Shown here piece after piece: positions 31,829 to 40,486 of a stretch of DNA of 62,116 bases (position 1 is the stretch's first letter; each line of letters opens with the position of its first letter). Under the pieces are notes generated by a model. The model had not been told where the DNA came from. It searched no databases and saw only the letters and a list, made by a program, of their open reading frames with translations. This DNA is from Streptomyces sp. NRRL F-2664 (GTDB taxonomy: Bacteria; Actinomycetota; Actinomycetes; Streptomycetales; Streptomycetaceae): the NCBI RefSeq assembly GCF_000719345.1, contig NZ_JOFX01000037.1:1-62116 (forward strand). The letters run 5' to 3'. Position numbers and translations under genes: made by a program.

Positions 31829-32865
31829 GTGACGGTGATCCGCCGCGCCGGCCCGTCCACCCGGATCCGCCCGCCCACGGGCACCACCAGCTGCGGGTCG
31901 GTGTGGCCGAGGTCCACGTCGAAGACCGCCATGGTGTCGGGAGCGTACTGGCGCAGCGCGCGCAGGACGGCCTCGCGCTGCTCGGCGCGGTACCGCTCCT
32001 TCTGCCCGGCGTCGAACCTGTTCTCGAACGACCAGCTCTTCGCCCTGCCCATCAGCAGCGCGGGGAACTGCCGCAGCAGGCCGCGCTCGCCCATGGCCCG
32101 CAGGATCCGGTACACATCCTCCGCGCGCGGCATCTCCTCGGAGGTCTCCAGGAAGAGCACGTCGCCGGCGTACGACTCGGCGGGCAGCACCTCGCGGCCG
32201 GCCATCAGCAGCCACGAGAGGATCTCCACGTTGCCGCCCCAGCCGGCCCCTTCGACCACCCGGTGTCCGTTGTGCCAGGTCCAGCCGTAGGAGCGCTCCA
32301 TCGACGGCTCGGCCTCGAAGGTGCTCGGGTCCTCCCAGGGGCCGTTGACGTCGCCGTACTCGCCGGAGCGGTTCAGCTCGTACGTGCCCGAGGTGAACAG
32401 CGCCGCCCGGAGGGAGTCCGCGGTGGCCGGGTGCATCGCGCCCGGGCGGCCGAGCTCGACCATCACCGAGCCGCCGTGGTAGCCGACGATGCCCAGGTTC
32501 CGCAGGAACAGCAGGAGATTGGTGTTGTCGCTGTAGCCGAGGAACGGTTTGGGGTGGGCACGCAGCAGGTCGCCGTCGAGGTGCGGGAGGACGGTGATCT
32601 GGTCGTCGCCGCCGATGGTGGCGATCACCGCCTTGATGTCCGGGTCCGCGAAGGCGGCGTGCAGGTCCGCGGCCCGCTCCTGGGGGCTCGCCCCCATCTT
32701 CCGCGTGGTCGGGTACTCCACGGGCTCCAGCCCGAAGTCGTCCCGGAGCCTGCGCAGCCCGAGCTCGTAGGGGAGCGGGAAGAGCCCGGGCAGCCCGGAC
32801 GAGGGGGACAGGACCGCGATCCGGTCCCCCGGGCGGGGTTTGGGCGGATACAGGAAATCGACCAT
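31822..32865 (-). CDS. S66 family peptidase (LD-carboxypeptidase/MccF-like), 347 aa
   Basis: Ser-Glu-His peptidase family cleaving L,D-peptide bonds (muropeptide tetrapeptides) or, in MccF members, microcin-like acyl phosphoramidates. Seen: N-terminal KPRPGDRIAVLSPSSG, GGDDQITVLPHLD, nucleophile Ser in FLGYSDNTNLLL (~residue 123), and a C-terminal FDVDLGHTDPQLVVPVGGRI with the His region. GYSDNT and the extended middle favour the MccF-type branch. ATG 32865 has TACGAT six bases upstream on the complement (leaderless). A role in peptidoglycan recycling or in immunity to peptide-nucleotide toxins is possible. Confidence 0.88.
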   Translation of the reverse strand: MVDFLYPPKPRPGDRIAVLSPSSGLPGLFPLPYELGLRRLRDDFGLEPVEYPTTRKMGASPQERAADLHAAFADPDIKAVIATIGGDDQITVLPHLDGDLLRAHPKPFLGYSDNTNLLLFLRNLGIVGYHGGSVMVELGRPGAMHPATADSLRAALFTSGTYELNRSGEYGDVNGPWEDPSTFEAEPSMERSYGWTWHNGHRVVEGAGWGGNVEILSWLLMAGREVLPAESYAGDVLFLETSEEMPRAEDVYRILRAMGERGLLRQFPALLMGRAKSWSFENRFDAGQKERYRAEQREAVLRALRQYAPDTMAVFDVDLGHTDPQLVVPVGGRIRVDGPARRITVTY

Positions 32866-32871
32866 GCGGCG

Positions 32872-32877
32872 ATCGTA
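32872..32877 (-). promoter_or_regulatory. -10 box (TACGAT) for leaderless S66 peptidase mRNA
   Basis: TACGAT on the complement, six bases, then ATG 32865. Confidence 0.6.
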
Positions 32878-32937
32878 CGAGCCGCCCGCCCGTCCACCCG
32901 CCGCATTTTTCCGCGCGTGCGGGCCCCCGTGCGGGCC

Positions 32938-34044
32938 TCAGGGCTCCGCGGGGCGCGGGCCGCGCAGGCGGACGGCGAGGGCAGCGATGTCGTCGTCCAG
33001 GCGGCCCCTGCTGTAGTGCAGGAGGTCGCGGTGGAGGGCCGTGAGCAGCTCGTGGGGCGGGGTCGGGGGCTGCCGGCCCATCCAGGCCGCCAGCGGGAAG
33101 AACTCGCCGTCGCGGGCACGTGCCTCGGCGATCCCGTCGGTGTAGAGGAGCAGCAGGTCGTCGGGGGCGAAGTCGAAGGTGTCGATGCTGTACTGGTCGC
33201 CGATCAGGTCCGCGAGGCTGAGCAGCGGCGAGGGAGTGGCCGATTCGAGGGCGCGGGGCTCGCCGCGGTTCAGCAGCAGCGGCGGTGGATGTCCGCAGTT
33301 GAGGATGTCGATGCGGCTCCCCTCGTGCGGGATCTGGACTAGGAGGGCGGTGGCGAAGCGCTCCATCGGTCCCTCGGGGGGAAAGGCGGAGTTGTAGCGG
33401 GTGCTGCTGGCATCCAGCCGGCGCGCGACGTCGACCAGGTCGGCCTCGCCGTACGCGGCCTCCCGGAAGGCGTTGACGATCGCTGCGGCCGCCCCCACCG
33501 CGGGCAGGCCCTTGCCCCGCACGTCGCCGATGAGCAGCCGGACCCCGAACGGGGTGTCGACCACCTCGTAGAAGTCCCCGCCGATGCGGGCCTCCGCAGC
33601 GGCCGCGAGGTACAGCGACTCGATCTCGATCCTGCCGAAGCGGCGCGGCATGGGGCTCAGGACCACCTGCTGCGCCGCGTCCGCGACCAGCCGCACCTGG
33701 AAGAGCGTGCGCTCCCGCTGGAGCCGGACGTGGCTGCCGTACGCCGCCGCCACGGTGACCGCGATGATCCCGGCGGCAGTCCACCACGTCCCCAGGTCGG
33801 GGAAGACGAGGCTGAGGCCGATCATCAGGACGAGGCAGACCGTCCCGAGCAGGACGGTGGGGAGGACCGGCCACATGGCGGCCGCGAGGGCCGGCGCCGC
33901 GGGCAGGAGGCGGCTGAAGGCCATCTCCGGCGGAGTGGTGTATGCCAGGCTGGCGATGACGACGGTCAGGATGACCGGCGACAGCCGCACGAGTCTTCCC
34001 GGGCCGGGGCGCCTACGGAGTCGTGGCCGTCCAGACTCGATCAC
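32938..34044 (-). CDS. Membrane-anchored PP2C/SpoIIE phosphatase, 368 aa
   Basis: Three to four membrane helices occupy residues ~20-105 (LSPVILTVVIASLAY, LAAAMWPVLPTVLLGTVCLVLMIGL, WWTAAGIIAVTVAAAYG), then a short linker and a SpoIIE-type Ser/Thr phosphatase: ARIGGDFYEVV, LLIGDVRGKGLPA, ILNCGHPPPLLL, LLLYTDGIAEAR, LDDDIAALAVRL, with the metal-binding Asp residues present. No PAS/GAF or ATPase domain, unlike OsaC in this window. GTG 34044 has TATCCT seven bases upstream (leaderless). Such phosphatases usually act on anti-anti-sigma factors; the partner is not encoded nearby. Confidence 0.88.
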   Translation of the reverse strand: MIESGRPRLRRRPGPGRLVRLSPVILTVVIASLAYTTPPEMAFSRLLPAAPALAAAMWPVLPTVLLGTVCLVLMIGLSLVFPDLGTWWTAAGIIAVTVAAAYGSHVRLQRERTLFQVRLVADAAQQVVLSPMPRRFGRIEIESLYLAAAAEARIGGDFYEVVDTPFGVRLLIGDVRGKGLPAVGAAAAIVNAFREAAYGEADLVDVARRLDASSTRYNSAFPPEGPMERFATALLVQIPHEGSRIDILNCGHPPPLLLNRGEPRALESATPSPLLSLADLIGDQYSIDTFDFAPDDLLLLYTDGIAEARARDGEFFPLAAWMGRQPPTPPHELLTALHRDLLHYSRGRLDDDIAALAVRLRGPRPAEP

Positions 34045-34096
34045 ACTTCATAGGATATCCACGCAATGAGGGCATAGCGCTCCGAGCGTGGCGAGC

Positions 34097-34126
34097 TTGA
34101 CACGGAAATCGAACATCCATTCTGAT
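34097..34126 (+). promoter_or_regulatory. recA promoter with LexA (SOS) box
   Basis: TTGACA (34097-34102) and TCTGAT (34121-34126) are 18 bases apart. Between and overlapping them is GAACATCCATTC (34111-34122), a GAAC-N4-ATTC variant of the actinobacterial SOS box (GAAC-N4-GTTC). As I recall, the S. lividans recA operator has the same form. LexA bound here would block the promoter. Confidence 0.85.
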
Positions 34127-34226
34127 GAGTTGTCCACAGCCGAACCGGTCGTGGGGCGCATTGTCAGTGGCAGGCATTAGCGTCAATGGCGTGAAGCGAT
34201 CGACTCAAGCAAACCGGGTGGAACCC

Positions 34227-35342
34227 ATGGCAGGCACCGACCGCGAGAAGGCTCTCGACGCCGCGCTCGCACAGATTGAACGGCAATTCGGCAAGGGCGC
34301 GGTCATGCGTCTCGGCGACAAGCCGAACGACCCCATCGACGTGATCTCCACCGGGTCGACCGCGCTGGACATCGCCCTCGGCGTCGGTGGTCTGCCGCGC
34401 GGCCGTGTCGTCGAGATCTACGGCCCGGAGTCCTCCGGTAAGACGACCCTGACCCTGCACGCCGTGGCCAACGCGCAGAAGGCCGGCGGCACCGTCGCCT
34501 TCGTGGACGCCGAGCACGCGCTCGACCCCGAGTACGCCAAGGCGCTCGGTGTCGACACCGACAACCTCATCCTCTCGCAGCCGGACACCGGCGAGCAGGC
34601 ACTGGAGATCGTGGACATGCTCGTCCGCTCCGGTGCCCTCGACCTGATCGTCATCGACTCGGTGGCGGCCCTCGTGCCGCGTGCCGAGATCGAGGGTGAG
34701 ATGGGCGACTCCCACGTGGGTCTCCAGGCCCGCCTGATGAGCCAGGCCCTCCGCAAGATCACCGGTGCGCTCAACCAGTCCAAGACCACCGCGATCTTCA
34801 TCAACCAGCTCCGCGAGAAGATCGGCGTGATGTTCGGCTCGCCGGAGACCACGACCGGTGGCCGCGCGCTGAAGTTCTACGCCTCGGTGCGCATCGACAT
34901 CCGCCGTATCGAGACCCTGAAGGACGGCACGGAGGCGGTCGGCAACCGGACCCGCTGCAAGGTCGTGAAGAACAAGGTCGCGCCGCCGTTCAAGCAGGCC
35001 GAGTTCGACATCCTCTACGGCCAGGGCATCAGCCGCGAGGGCGGCCTGATCGACATGGGTGTGGAGCACGGCTTCATCCGCAAGGCCGGTGCCTGGTACA
35101 CGTACGAGGGTGACCAGCTCGGCCAGGGCAAGGAGAACGCCCGTAACTTCCTGAAGGACAACCCGGATCTCGCCAACGAGATCGAGCGGAAGATCAAGGA
35201 GAAGCTGGGCGTGGGCGCCCGCAAGGACGGCGACGACACGGCGGCTGCCGCTGCTGCTGCCGCCCCCGCCGATGCCGCTGCAGTGCCCGCAACCGCGTCG
35301 AAGGCCAAGACGACGGCCAAGGCCGCCGTCGCCAAGAGCTGA
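34227..35342 (+). CDS. recA: Recombinase RecA, 371 aa
   Basis: Homologous recombination and SOS coprotease. Starts [24 protein letters not shown]; Walker [11 protein letters not shown] (~residues 69-78), [22 protein letters not shown] (Walker B and loop 1), [31 protein letters not shown] (loop 2 region). The C-terminus is a long Ala/Lys-rich tail, characteristic of Streptomyces RecA. ATG 34227 fits the family length; upstream in-frame codons cross the SOS promoter. recX follows after three bases, so the two are co-transcribed. Confidence 0.98.
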   Translation: MAGTDREKALDAALAQIERQFGKGAVMRLGDKPNDPIDVISTGSTALDIALGVGGLPRGRVVEIYGPESSGKTTLTLHAVANAQKAGGTVAFVDAEHALDPEYAKALGVDTDNLILSQPDTGEQALEIVDMLVRSGALDLIVIDSVAALVPRAEIEGEMGDSHVGLQARLMSQALRKITGALNQSKTTAIFINQLREKIGVMFGSPETTTGGRALKFYASVRIDIRRIETLKDGTEAVGNRTRCKVVKNKVAPPFKQAEFDILYGQGISREGGLIDMGVEHGFIRKAGAWYTYEGDQLGQGKENARNFLKDNPDLANEIERKIKEKLGVGARKDGDDTAAAAAAAAPADAAAVPATASKAKTTAKAAVAKS

Positions 35343-35345
35343 CCC

Positions 35346-35912
35346 GTGCGCGAGGAGGAGGGGGGCGGCGGGCGCCGGCGAGGCCGGGAGGACCGTCCGG
35401 AGCTGCCGCCCCAGAGCCCCGAGGAGCAGGCGCGGGCGATCTGCCTGCGCCTGCTCACGGGGAGCCCGCGCACCCGTCGGCAGCTCGCGGACGCCCTGCA
35501 CAAGCGGGGCATCCCCGACGAGGTGTCGCAGGAGGTCCTCTCCCGGTACGAGGAGGTGGGCCTCATCGACGACGCGGCCTTCGCCGGAGCCTGGGTCGAG
35601 TCCCGCCACCGCGGCCGCGGCTTGGCCCGCCGGGCGCTCGCCCAAGAACTGCGGACCAAGGGGGTGCACGCCGCCCTCGTCGAGGAGGCCCTGGAGCAGC
35701 TGGATGGCGACCAGGAGGAGCAGACCGCCCGCGAGCTCGTGGACCGCAAGCTCCGCTCCACCCGGGGCCTGGAGCGGGACAAGCGGATCCGGCGCCTGGC
35801 CGGGATGCTCGCCCGCAAGGGCTACCCGGAGGGCATGGCCCTACGGGTGGTCCGCCGCGCCCTGGAGACGGAGGGCGAGGACACCGAGGACCTGCGTCAC
35901 ACGGGGGAATGA
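35346..35912 (+). CDS. recX: Regulatory protein RecX, 188 aa
   Basis: RecA modulator that caps or destabilises RecA filaments. Helical three-repeat protein: ARAICLRLLTGSPRTRRQLADALHKRGIPDEVSQEVLSRYEEVGLIDDAAFAGAWVESRHRGRGLARRALAQELRTKGV matches the family closely. The first ~25 residues are Gly/Arg/Glu-rich. GTG 35346 lies three bases after the recA stop; a GAGGAGG run falls inside the beginning of the gene, so translation probably depends on coupling to recA. Confidence 0.95.
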   Translation: MREEEGGGGRRRGREDRPELPPQSPEEQARAICLRLLTGSPRTRRQLADALHKRGIPDEVSQEVLSRYEEVGLIDDAAFAGAWVESRHRGRGLARRALAQELRTKGVHAALVEEALEQLDGDQEEQTARELVDRKLRSTRGLERDKRIRRLAGMLARKGYPEGMALRVVRRALETEGEDTEDLRHTGE

Positions 35913-35943
35913 GCCGGCTCGCCCCCGAGCTGCCCCCGAGTGC

Positions 35944-36363
35944 TCACGGCTGCGATGGCGTCTGCTGGGCAGCCGCGCCCCCGACGACGGGGAGCCCAGC
36001 CGCCCGCCACGCCTGGAAGCCACCGGTCAGGTCGGTCGCCCGGTGCAGCCCCAGGGCGTGCAGCGAGGCGGCCGCGAGGCTGGACGCGTACCCCTCGTTG
36101 CAGATCACCACCACCCGCAGGTCGTGGCTCGTGGCCTCGGCGGCCCGGTGGCTGCCCGTCGGGTCCAGGCGCCACTCCAGCTCGTTGCGCTCGACCACCA
36201 GCGCTCCCGGGATGAGCCCGTCCCGCTCCCGCAGGGCCTGGTAGCGGATGTCCACCAGGAGCGCTCCCGCCGACGCGGCCGTGTACGCCTCCTGGGCGTC
36301 GACGCGGGTGTATCCGGCCCGGACGCGCTCCAGCAGCTCGTCGATGCCGACCGGCGCGCTCAC
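35944..36363 (-). CDS. Rhodanese-like domain protein, 139 aa
   Basis: Single rhodanese (sulfurtransferase) domain. The active-site loop is VVVICNEGYASSLAAASL, with the catalytic Cys followed by a five-residue loop; other marks are LLVDIRYQALRERDGLIPGALVVERNELEWRL and DLTGGFQAWRAAGLPV. GTG 36363 overlaps the cysteine dioxygenase stop by four bases (GTGA), so the two are translationally coupled. The context suggests handling of sulfane or sulfite sulfur derived from cysteine, which is inference. Confidence 0.88.
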   Translation of the reverse strand: MSAPVGIDELLERVRAGYTRVDAQEAYTAASAGALLVDIRYQALRERDGLIPGALVVERNELEWRLDPTGSHRAAEATSHDLRVVVICNEGYASSLAAASLHALGLHRATDLTGGFQAWRAAGLPVVGGAAAQQTPSQP

Positions 36364-36899
36364 TGCCAGTCCGCCGGACGCTCGACGTGCTCCAGGTGCA
36401 GCACCGGCCCACTGCGGCTGTACCGGCGGATCAGCGGCAGCGGCGGGTAGTAGGCGTGGACCGAGACCGCGTGTTCGTCCGCGGACTCGTTGAGGACCTC
36501 GTGCACGTGGTGCCGCCCGAAGGCCCGCCCGCCGCCCGCGGGCAGCGTGCGGCTGCGGTCGACGTCGGGCGCCAGTTCGAGCGACCGCCAGCCCTCCGAG
36601 GGCAGGCGCACGGCCAGCGAGCGTTCCGTGAGCCGGCCGCGGGCGGTGGCGAACGCGCCGAGCGACTCGGCGTGATCGTGCCAGCCGGTACCGGTGCCCG
36701 GCGGCCAGCCGATCAGCCAGGCCTCGCTGCCCCCGGGCCCGTCGAGGCGGATCCAGGTGCGGCCCTCGGGATCGAGCGGCAGCGAGGCCACGACCTCGGG
36801 GTCGGAAGCGGTGCGGAGGGCGAAGTCGAGGAGCTCGGGGGCCGTGGGGCCGCCGGCCGCCACGGGCGCAGGGGTGTGCGCGGGTGCGGTGAGAGACAT
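36360..36899 (-). CDS. Cysteine dioxygenase family protein, 179 aa
   Basis: Cupin iron enzyme that oxidises cysteine to cysteine sulfinate. The metal-binding histidines are in GTGWHDHAESLGAFATARGRL (~residues 74-94) and RAFGRHHVHEVLNESADEHAVSVHAYYPPL. The ATG at 36899 gives the normal family length; the frame runs open to 37082, but that part covers the leader peptide region in another frame. Eighty bases upstream ends a 15-codon Cys-rich leader peptide, suggesting cysteine-responsive attenuation. The rhodanese gene follows, overlapping by four bases. Confidence 0.9.
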   Translation of the reverse strand: MSLTAPAHTPAPVAAGGPTAPELLDFALRTASDPEVVASLPLDPEGRTWIRLDGPGGSEAWLIGWPPGTGTGWHDHAESLGAFATARGRLTERSLAVRLPSEGWRSLELAPDVDRSRTLPAGGGRAFGRHHVHEVLNESADEHAVSVHAYYPPLPLIRRYSRSGPVLHLEHVERPADWQ

Positions 36900-36979
36900 G
36901 GGGATGAGGACCGTTCCTGGGTTCGCGGAAATGCGCGCAGGCCGGTGGACGGCACGGGGCGCGCGGAGGGAAGGGCGAA

Positions 36980-37027
36980 TCAGCAGGAAGGGCGACACAC
37001 GCAGCCCGCATAGCGGAGCAGGTCCAT
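36980..37027 (-). CDS. Cysteine-rich leader peptide upstream of cysteine dioxygenase, 15 aa
   Basis: Short ORF MDLLRYAGCVCRPSC. Its ATG (37027) has GGAGGG six bases upstream, an excellent ribosome binding site. Three Cys codons fall in the last seven positions. A longer in-frame start at 37066 would give 28 aa (MTGNDVRLWRRVH first). It lies in the 5' leader of the cysteine dioxygenase gene. Short Cys-rich leader ORFs of this type before sulfur genes are known in actinobacteria and act as cysteine-sensing attenuators in mycobacteria. Too short for standard gene callers. Confidence 0.78.
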   Translation of the reverse strand: MDLLRYAGCVCRPSC

Positions 37028-37098
37028 ATGGACCCTCCGCCACAGGCGTACGTCGTTGCCGGTCATTTCGCGAGTGAACCATGCGGGCCCGCGCACGG

Positions 37099-38709
37099 TC
37101 AATCGATCACCCCGGTCGGGGAGATGGAGGCCGGGGACGGGGCCGAGCCGGCGGACGAGGTCGACGGCGCCGGCAGCCGGGACTCGGGCGCACCGGCCCG
37201 GACGGCGTCCGCCGCCTCGTACAGCTCGGCCGGACGCACCCCCGCGAACGTCGCCGCCAGGTGCCCGTCCGGCCGCACCAGCAGCACGGTGTGGGCCGGA
37301 GCGCCCGGGTAGCTGTCCGCGACCAGCAGGTCGGCGCGGACCGGGAGGGCACTGACCGCCGCGGCGAGGCGGGGCATCAGCCCGGCGCCCAGCCAGTGGC
37401 GCCGGTCCCAGACCCCGGTGCCCGGGGCCACCAGGACCACCAGCACCCGCCCCTGCCCCAGCAGGTCGCGCAGCGGCACGGTCGCGCCGTCGGGAGCGGT
37501 CACCGGGACGTTCGCCACGGGACCGCCCGGTTCCGTGGCCGTCGGCACCTCGCGTACGGCCACCGGCGGGGCGTACGCCGGCTCCGAGCCCAGCGGGCCG
37601 CGCCCCAGGTGTCCGTCGGTCAGCAGGGACTCCGCGGAACGCGAGGCCCCGGGCAGGTAGGTGCGCAGGCCGCCGCCGGAGCGCAGCGTGGGCATCGCCT
37701 GGTCGGCGGCGCGCAGCCGCGAGGCGACCGCGGTGCGCCGCTCCCCCTCGTAGCTGTCGAGCAGGGCCTCGGAAGCACCCTGGTGCCAGGCCAGGGACAG
37801 CTTCCACGCCAGGTTCTCGGCGTCGCGGAGCCCCTCCTCGACGCCCTGGGTGCCGAGCGCCCCCAGCAGGTGCGCGGCGTCACCGGCGAGGAAGGCCCGG
37901 CCGTCGCGCCACCGCCGGGCCAGCCGGTGGTGCAGCGTGTGCACGCCGGTGTCCAGCAGGTCGTACGGGGGAGTCGTGCCGCCGCACCACTGGGCGAGGC
38001 TGTCGCGGATCAGGGTGACCAGCGCGTCGGGGGTCACCAGCTCGCCGCGGGCCGGGAGCAGCCAGTCGAGCCGCCAGACCCCGTCGGGCAGCGGCCGGGA
38101 GGTGGCCTCGTGCGGTGCGCCGCGGTGCAGCAGGGCCTCGCCGGGCCAGGGCAGTTCGGTGCGCAGTGCGGCCACGGCGTGGCGTTCGACGGCGGTACGG
38201 CCCGGGAAGCGGATGCCGAGCAACTTGCGGACGGTGGAGCGGGCGCCGTCGCAGCCGACCAGGTAACTCCCGCGCCACCAGGTGGTCTCGGCGCCCCGGG
38301 TGTGCGCGGTGACGCCGCGGTCGTCCTGTTCCAGGGCGTCCAGCCTGGTGTCGCAGACCAGCTGGACGAGGGGGTGCGCGGCGGCGGAGTCGCGCAGTCC
38401 GCGAGCCAGGGCGTGCTGCGGGACGTGCAGCGGAGCCGGATGGTCCTCGAAGGTGAGCCGGTGGCCGTCGCGGCCGCGGCGCATGGTGCGCCAGGCGGCG
38501 AAGTACGCCCCTTCGTCGCGCAGCGGCGTACAGCCCAGCCGGTGCGCCATGGCGGCCGTGTCCGCGTGCAGGACGACCGTACGGGCCGGCCGGACCTCGT
38601 CCTTGCCGGGCCCTTCGTCGAGCACGACGGAGGGCACGCCCGCGCCCGCGAGGGCCAGGGCCAGGGACAGCCCGACGGGCCCCGCGCCGACGACGATCAC
38701 CGGGTCCAT
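37099..38709 (-). CDS. FAD-dependent aromatic-ring monooxygenase, 536 aa
   Basis: Class A flavoprotein monooxygenase of the PHBH/MhpA type. Residues 4-34 hold the FAD motif VIVVGAGPVGLSLALALAGAGVPSVVLDEG; the DG motif is LVGCDGARSTVRKLLG (~residue 157); the second FAD motif is AFLAGDAAHLLGALGTQGVEEGLRDAENLAWKL (~290-322); the C-terminal thioredoxin-like domain reaches ~510, as in phenol hydroxylase-like enzymes. ATG 38709. The substrate is unknown; such enzymes hydroxylate phenols or polyketide aromatics. No biosynthetic neighbours are present. The upstream region carries palindromes that could bind a regulator. Confidence 0.88.
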   Translation of the reverse strand: MDPVIVVGAGPVGLSLALALAGAGVPSVVLDEGPGKDEVRPARTVVLHADTAAMAHRLGCTPLRDEGAYFAAWRTMRRGRDGHRLTFEDHPAPLHVPQHALARGLRDSAAAHPLVQLVCDTRLDALEQDDRGVTAHTRGAETTWWRGSYLVGCDGARSTVRKLLGIRFPGRTAVERHAVAALRTELPWPGEALLHRGAPHEATSRPLPDGVWRLDWLLPARGELVTPDALVTLIRDSLAQWCGGTTPPYDLLDTGVHTLHHRLARRWRDGRAFLAGDAAHLLGALGTQGVEEGLRDAENLAWKLSLAWHQGASEALLDSYEGERRTAVASRLRAADQAMPTLRSGGGLRTYLPGASRSAESLLTDGHLGRGPLGSEPAYAPPVAVREVPTATEPGGPVANVPVTAPDGATVPLRDLLGQGRVLVVLVAPGTGVWDRRHWLGAGLMPRLAAAVSALPVRADLLVADSYPGAPAHTVLLVRPDGHLAATFAGVRPAELYEAADAVRAGAPESRLPAPSTSSAGSAPSPASISPTGVID

Positions 38710-38732
38710 GGCGCGGCTCCCGATGTCCGGTA

Positions 38733-38766
38733 TGTGATCACAGAAGTATGCAACCGACTGAAGGTT
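38733..38766. promoter_or_regulatory. Possible operators upstream of the monooxygenase gene
   Basis: TGTGATCACA (38733-38742) is a perfect 10-bp palindrome. Next to it AACC-N7-GGTT (38752-38766) forms a second inverted repeat. Both lie 24-57 bases before the ATG at 38709. No linked regulator gene was found. Confidence 0.4.
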
Positions 38767-38799
38767 CCTGCGTCAAGTGACACCCGTCGGCGCACAGCA

Positions 38800-38834
38800 G
38801 CGTGGTGCGGCGGATGAACTCCGCCGCACCACGC
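38800..38834 (-). terminator. Terminator of the glu operon
   Basis: Perfect 15-bp stem, 38800-38814 with 38820-38834, loop of five, about 60 bases beyond the gluD stop in the direction of transcription. It insulates gluABCD from the monooxygenase gene. Confidence 0.8.
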
Positions 38835-38893
38835 GGGTCACGCATCAGGACTGACCGTGTGTCAGGCCTCAGGTGGCTCCGGCCGGGGCGCCG

Positions 38894-39787
38894 TCAGGCT
38901 CCGGCCGCAGTGTTCGCCCCGGGGACCGGGTCGTCGATCTCCTCCGCGCCGAGCACTGCGCCGGTGCTCTTCTTCGACTTCCTCAGCCGGCTTTCCAGCT
39001 GGGAGGCCAGGCTGGTGAGGGCGAAGTTCACCACGATGTAGATCAGGGCGATCACGAACATGGTCGCGATGGTGTTGCTGTAGTTGGCTGCGATCTGCCG
39101 GTTCATGGAGAGCAGCTCGGCGAAGCCGAGCAGGGCGCCGCCGAGCGCGGTGTCCTTGAGGATCACGACGAGCTGGCTGACGAGCGCCGGCAGCATCGCC
39201 GTGACGGCCTGCGGGAGCAGCACGTGGGTCATGGTCTGGCCCTTGCGCAGGCCGATCGCCTTGGCCGCCTCGGCCTGCCCCTTCGGAAGGGAGAGCACAC
39301 CCGCCCGGACGACCTCCGCGATGACGGCCGAGTTGTAGAGGACCAGGCCGGTCACCACGGACCAGAACGGCCGGGTGTCGGAGGGGACGTCCATGAGCTG
39401 CGGGGCGTACAGCGCGGAGCTGAACAGCATCAACATCAGCACCGGGATGGCGCGGAAGAACTCCACCCAGGCGCCGACCGCCGCGCGCACCCAGGCGTGG
39501 TCGGACAGCCGCCCGATGCCCAGCGCCGCGCCCAGCGGCAGGGCGATCACCATGGCGAGCGCGCCGGCCTTGAGGGTCTCCATCAGGCCGGGGACCAGGT
39601 ACGTGGTCCAGATCTGGCTGTCGGTGACGAACGGGGTCCACTTGTCGGCGTCGAGCTGGCCCTTCTCGGCCATGAGCGAGATGGCCCACCACAGGACGAG
39701 CCCGAACAGGACGACGAAGATCCCGCTGTAGATCCAGTTGCGCACCTTGGCCCGGGGGCCGGGGGTGTCGTACAGCACGGAACTCAT
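38894..39787 (-). CDS. gluD: Glutamate ABC transporter permease GluD, 297 aa
   Basis: Polar amino acid uptake (HisM-type) permease. N-terminal helix (WIYSGIFVVLFGLVLWWAISL), five more helices, and the EAA loop AVIAEVVRAGVLSLPKGQAEAAKAIGLRKGQTMTHVLLPQAV contacting the ATPase. The C-terminal tail is charged and disordered. ATG 39787 overlaps the gluC stop by four bases. It matches the last gene of the S. coelicolor gluABCD operon. Confidence 0.94.
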   Translation of the reverse strand: MSSVLYDTPGPRAKVRNWIYSGIFVVLFGLVLWWAISLMAEKGQLDADKWTPFVTDSQIWTTYLVPGLMETLKAGALAMVIALPLGAALGIGRLSDHAWVRAAVGAWVEFFRAIPVLMLMLFSSALYAPQLMDVPSDTRPFWSVVTGLVLYNSAVIAEVVRAGVLSLPKGQAEAAKAIGLRKGQTMTHVLLPQAVTAMLPALVSQLVVILKDTALGGALLGFAELLSMNRQIAANYSNTIATMFVIALIYIVVNFALTSLASQLESRLRKSKKSTGAVLGAEEIDDPVPGANTAAGA

Positions 39788-40458
39788 CGCTTCACCGCCA
39801 CTCGCTTGGCCACCCAGCCCAGCAGCAGGCCGGTGGGCAGGGTCAGCAGGACGAAACCGAGGGCGAAGACCGCGAAGACCGCGAAGACCGCCTGCGCCTC
39901 GTTCTCCAGCATTTCCTTCATCAGCAGGGCCGCCTCGGCCACACCGATGGTCGCCGCCACCGTGGTGTTCTTGGTGAGTGCGATCAGTACGTTGGCGAGC
40001 GGTGCGACGACCGCCCGGAACGCCTGGGGGAGCACGATCAGGGTGAGGACCTGGAAGAAGCTCAGACCCAGTGCGCGGGCCGCCTCGGCCTGGCCGACGG
40101 GCACCGTGTTGATGCCGGAGCGGAGGGCCTCGCAGACGAAGGTGCCGGTGTAGGCGATCAGGCCGAGGACCGCGAGCCGGAAACCGGTCTCCTTGAAGTT
40201 GTCGCCGCCCAGGTTGATGCCGAGGGTCTGGCTGAGGCCCAGCGAGCAGGCGATGATCAGCAAGGTCAGCGGCGTGTTGCGCACCAGGTTGACGTACGCG
40301 GTGCCGAAGGCACGCAGCAGCGGGACCGGGCTGACCCGCATCCCCGCCAGGACGGTGCCCCAGATCAGGGACCCGACCGCCGAGTAGAGGGTGAGCTGAA
40401 CCGTCACCCAGAAGGCTCCGAGCACGTCGTACTGCCCGGAATCAAGAAAATCGAACAC
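39784..40458 (-). CDS. gluC: Glutamate ABC transporter permease GluC, 224 aa
   Basis: Second HisM-type permease: five helices and the EAA loop TFVCEALRSGINTVPVGQAEAARALGLSFFQVLTLIVLPQAFRAVVAPLANVLIALTKNT. Pairs with GluD as a heterodimer. ATG 40458. A strong hairpin lies in the 83-base gap between gluB and this gene, which should lower permease expression relative to the binding protein. Overlaps gluD. Confidence 0.94.
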   Translation of the reverse strand: MFDFLDSGQYDVLGAFWVTVQLTLYSAVGSLIWGTVLAGMRVSPVPLLRAFGTAYVNLVRNTPLTLLIIACSLGLSQTLGINLGGDNFKETGFRLAVLGLIAYTGTFVCEALRSGINTVPVGQAEAARALGLSFFQVLTLIVLPQAFRAVVAPLANVLIALTKNTTVAATIGVAEAALLMKEMLENEAQAVFAVFAVFALGFVLLTLPTGLLLGWVAKRVAVKR

Positions 40459-40486
40459 GATGCCCTGCGCTCTCCCCAGGATGGCC

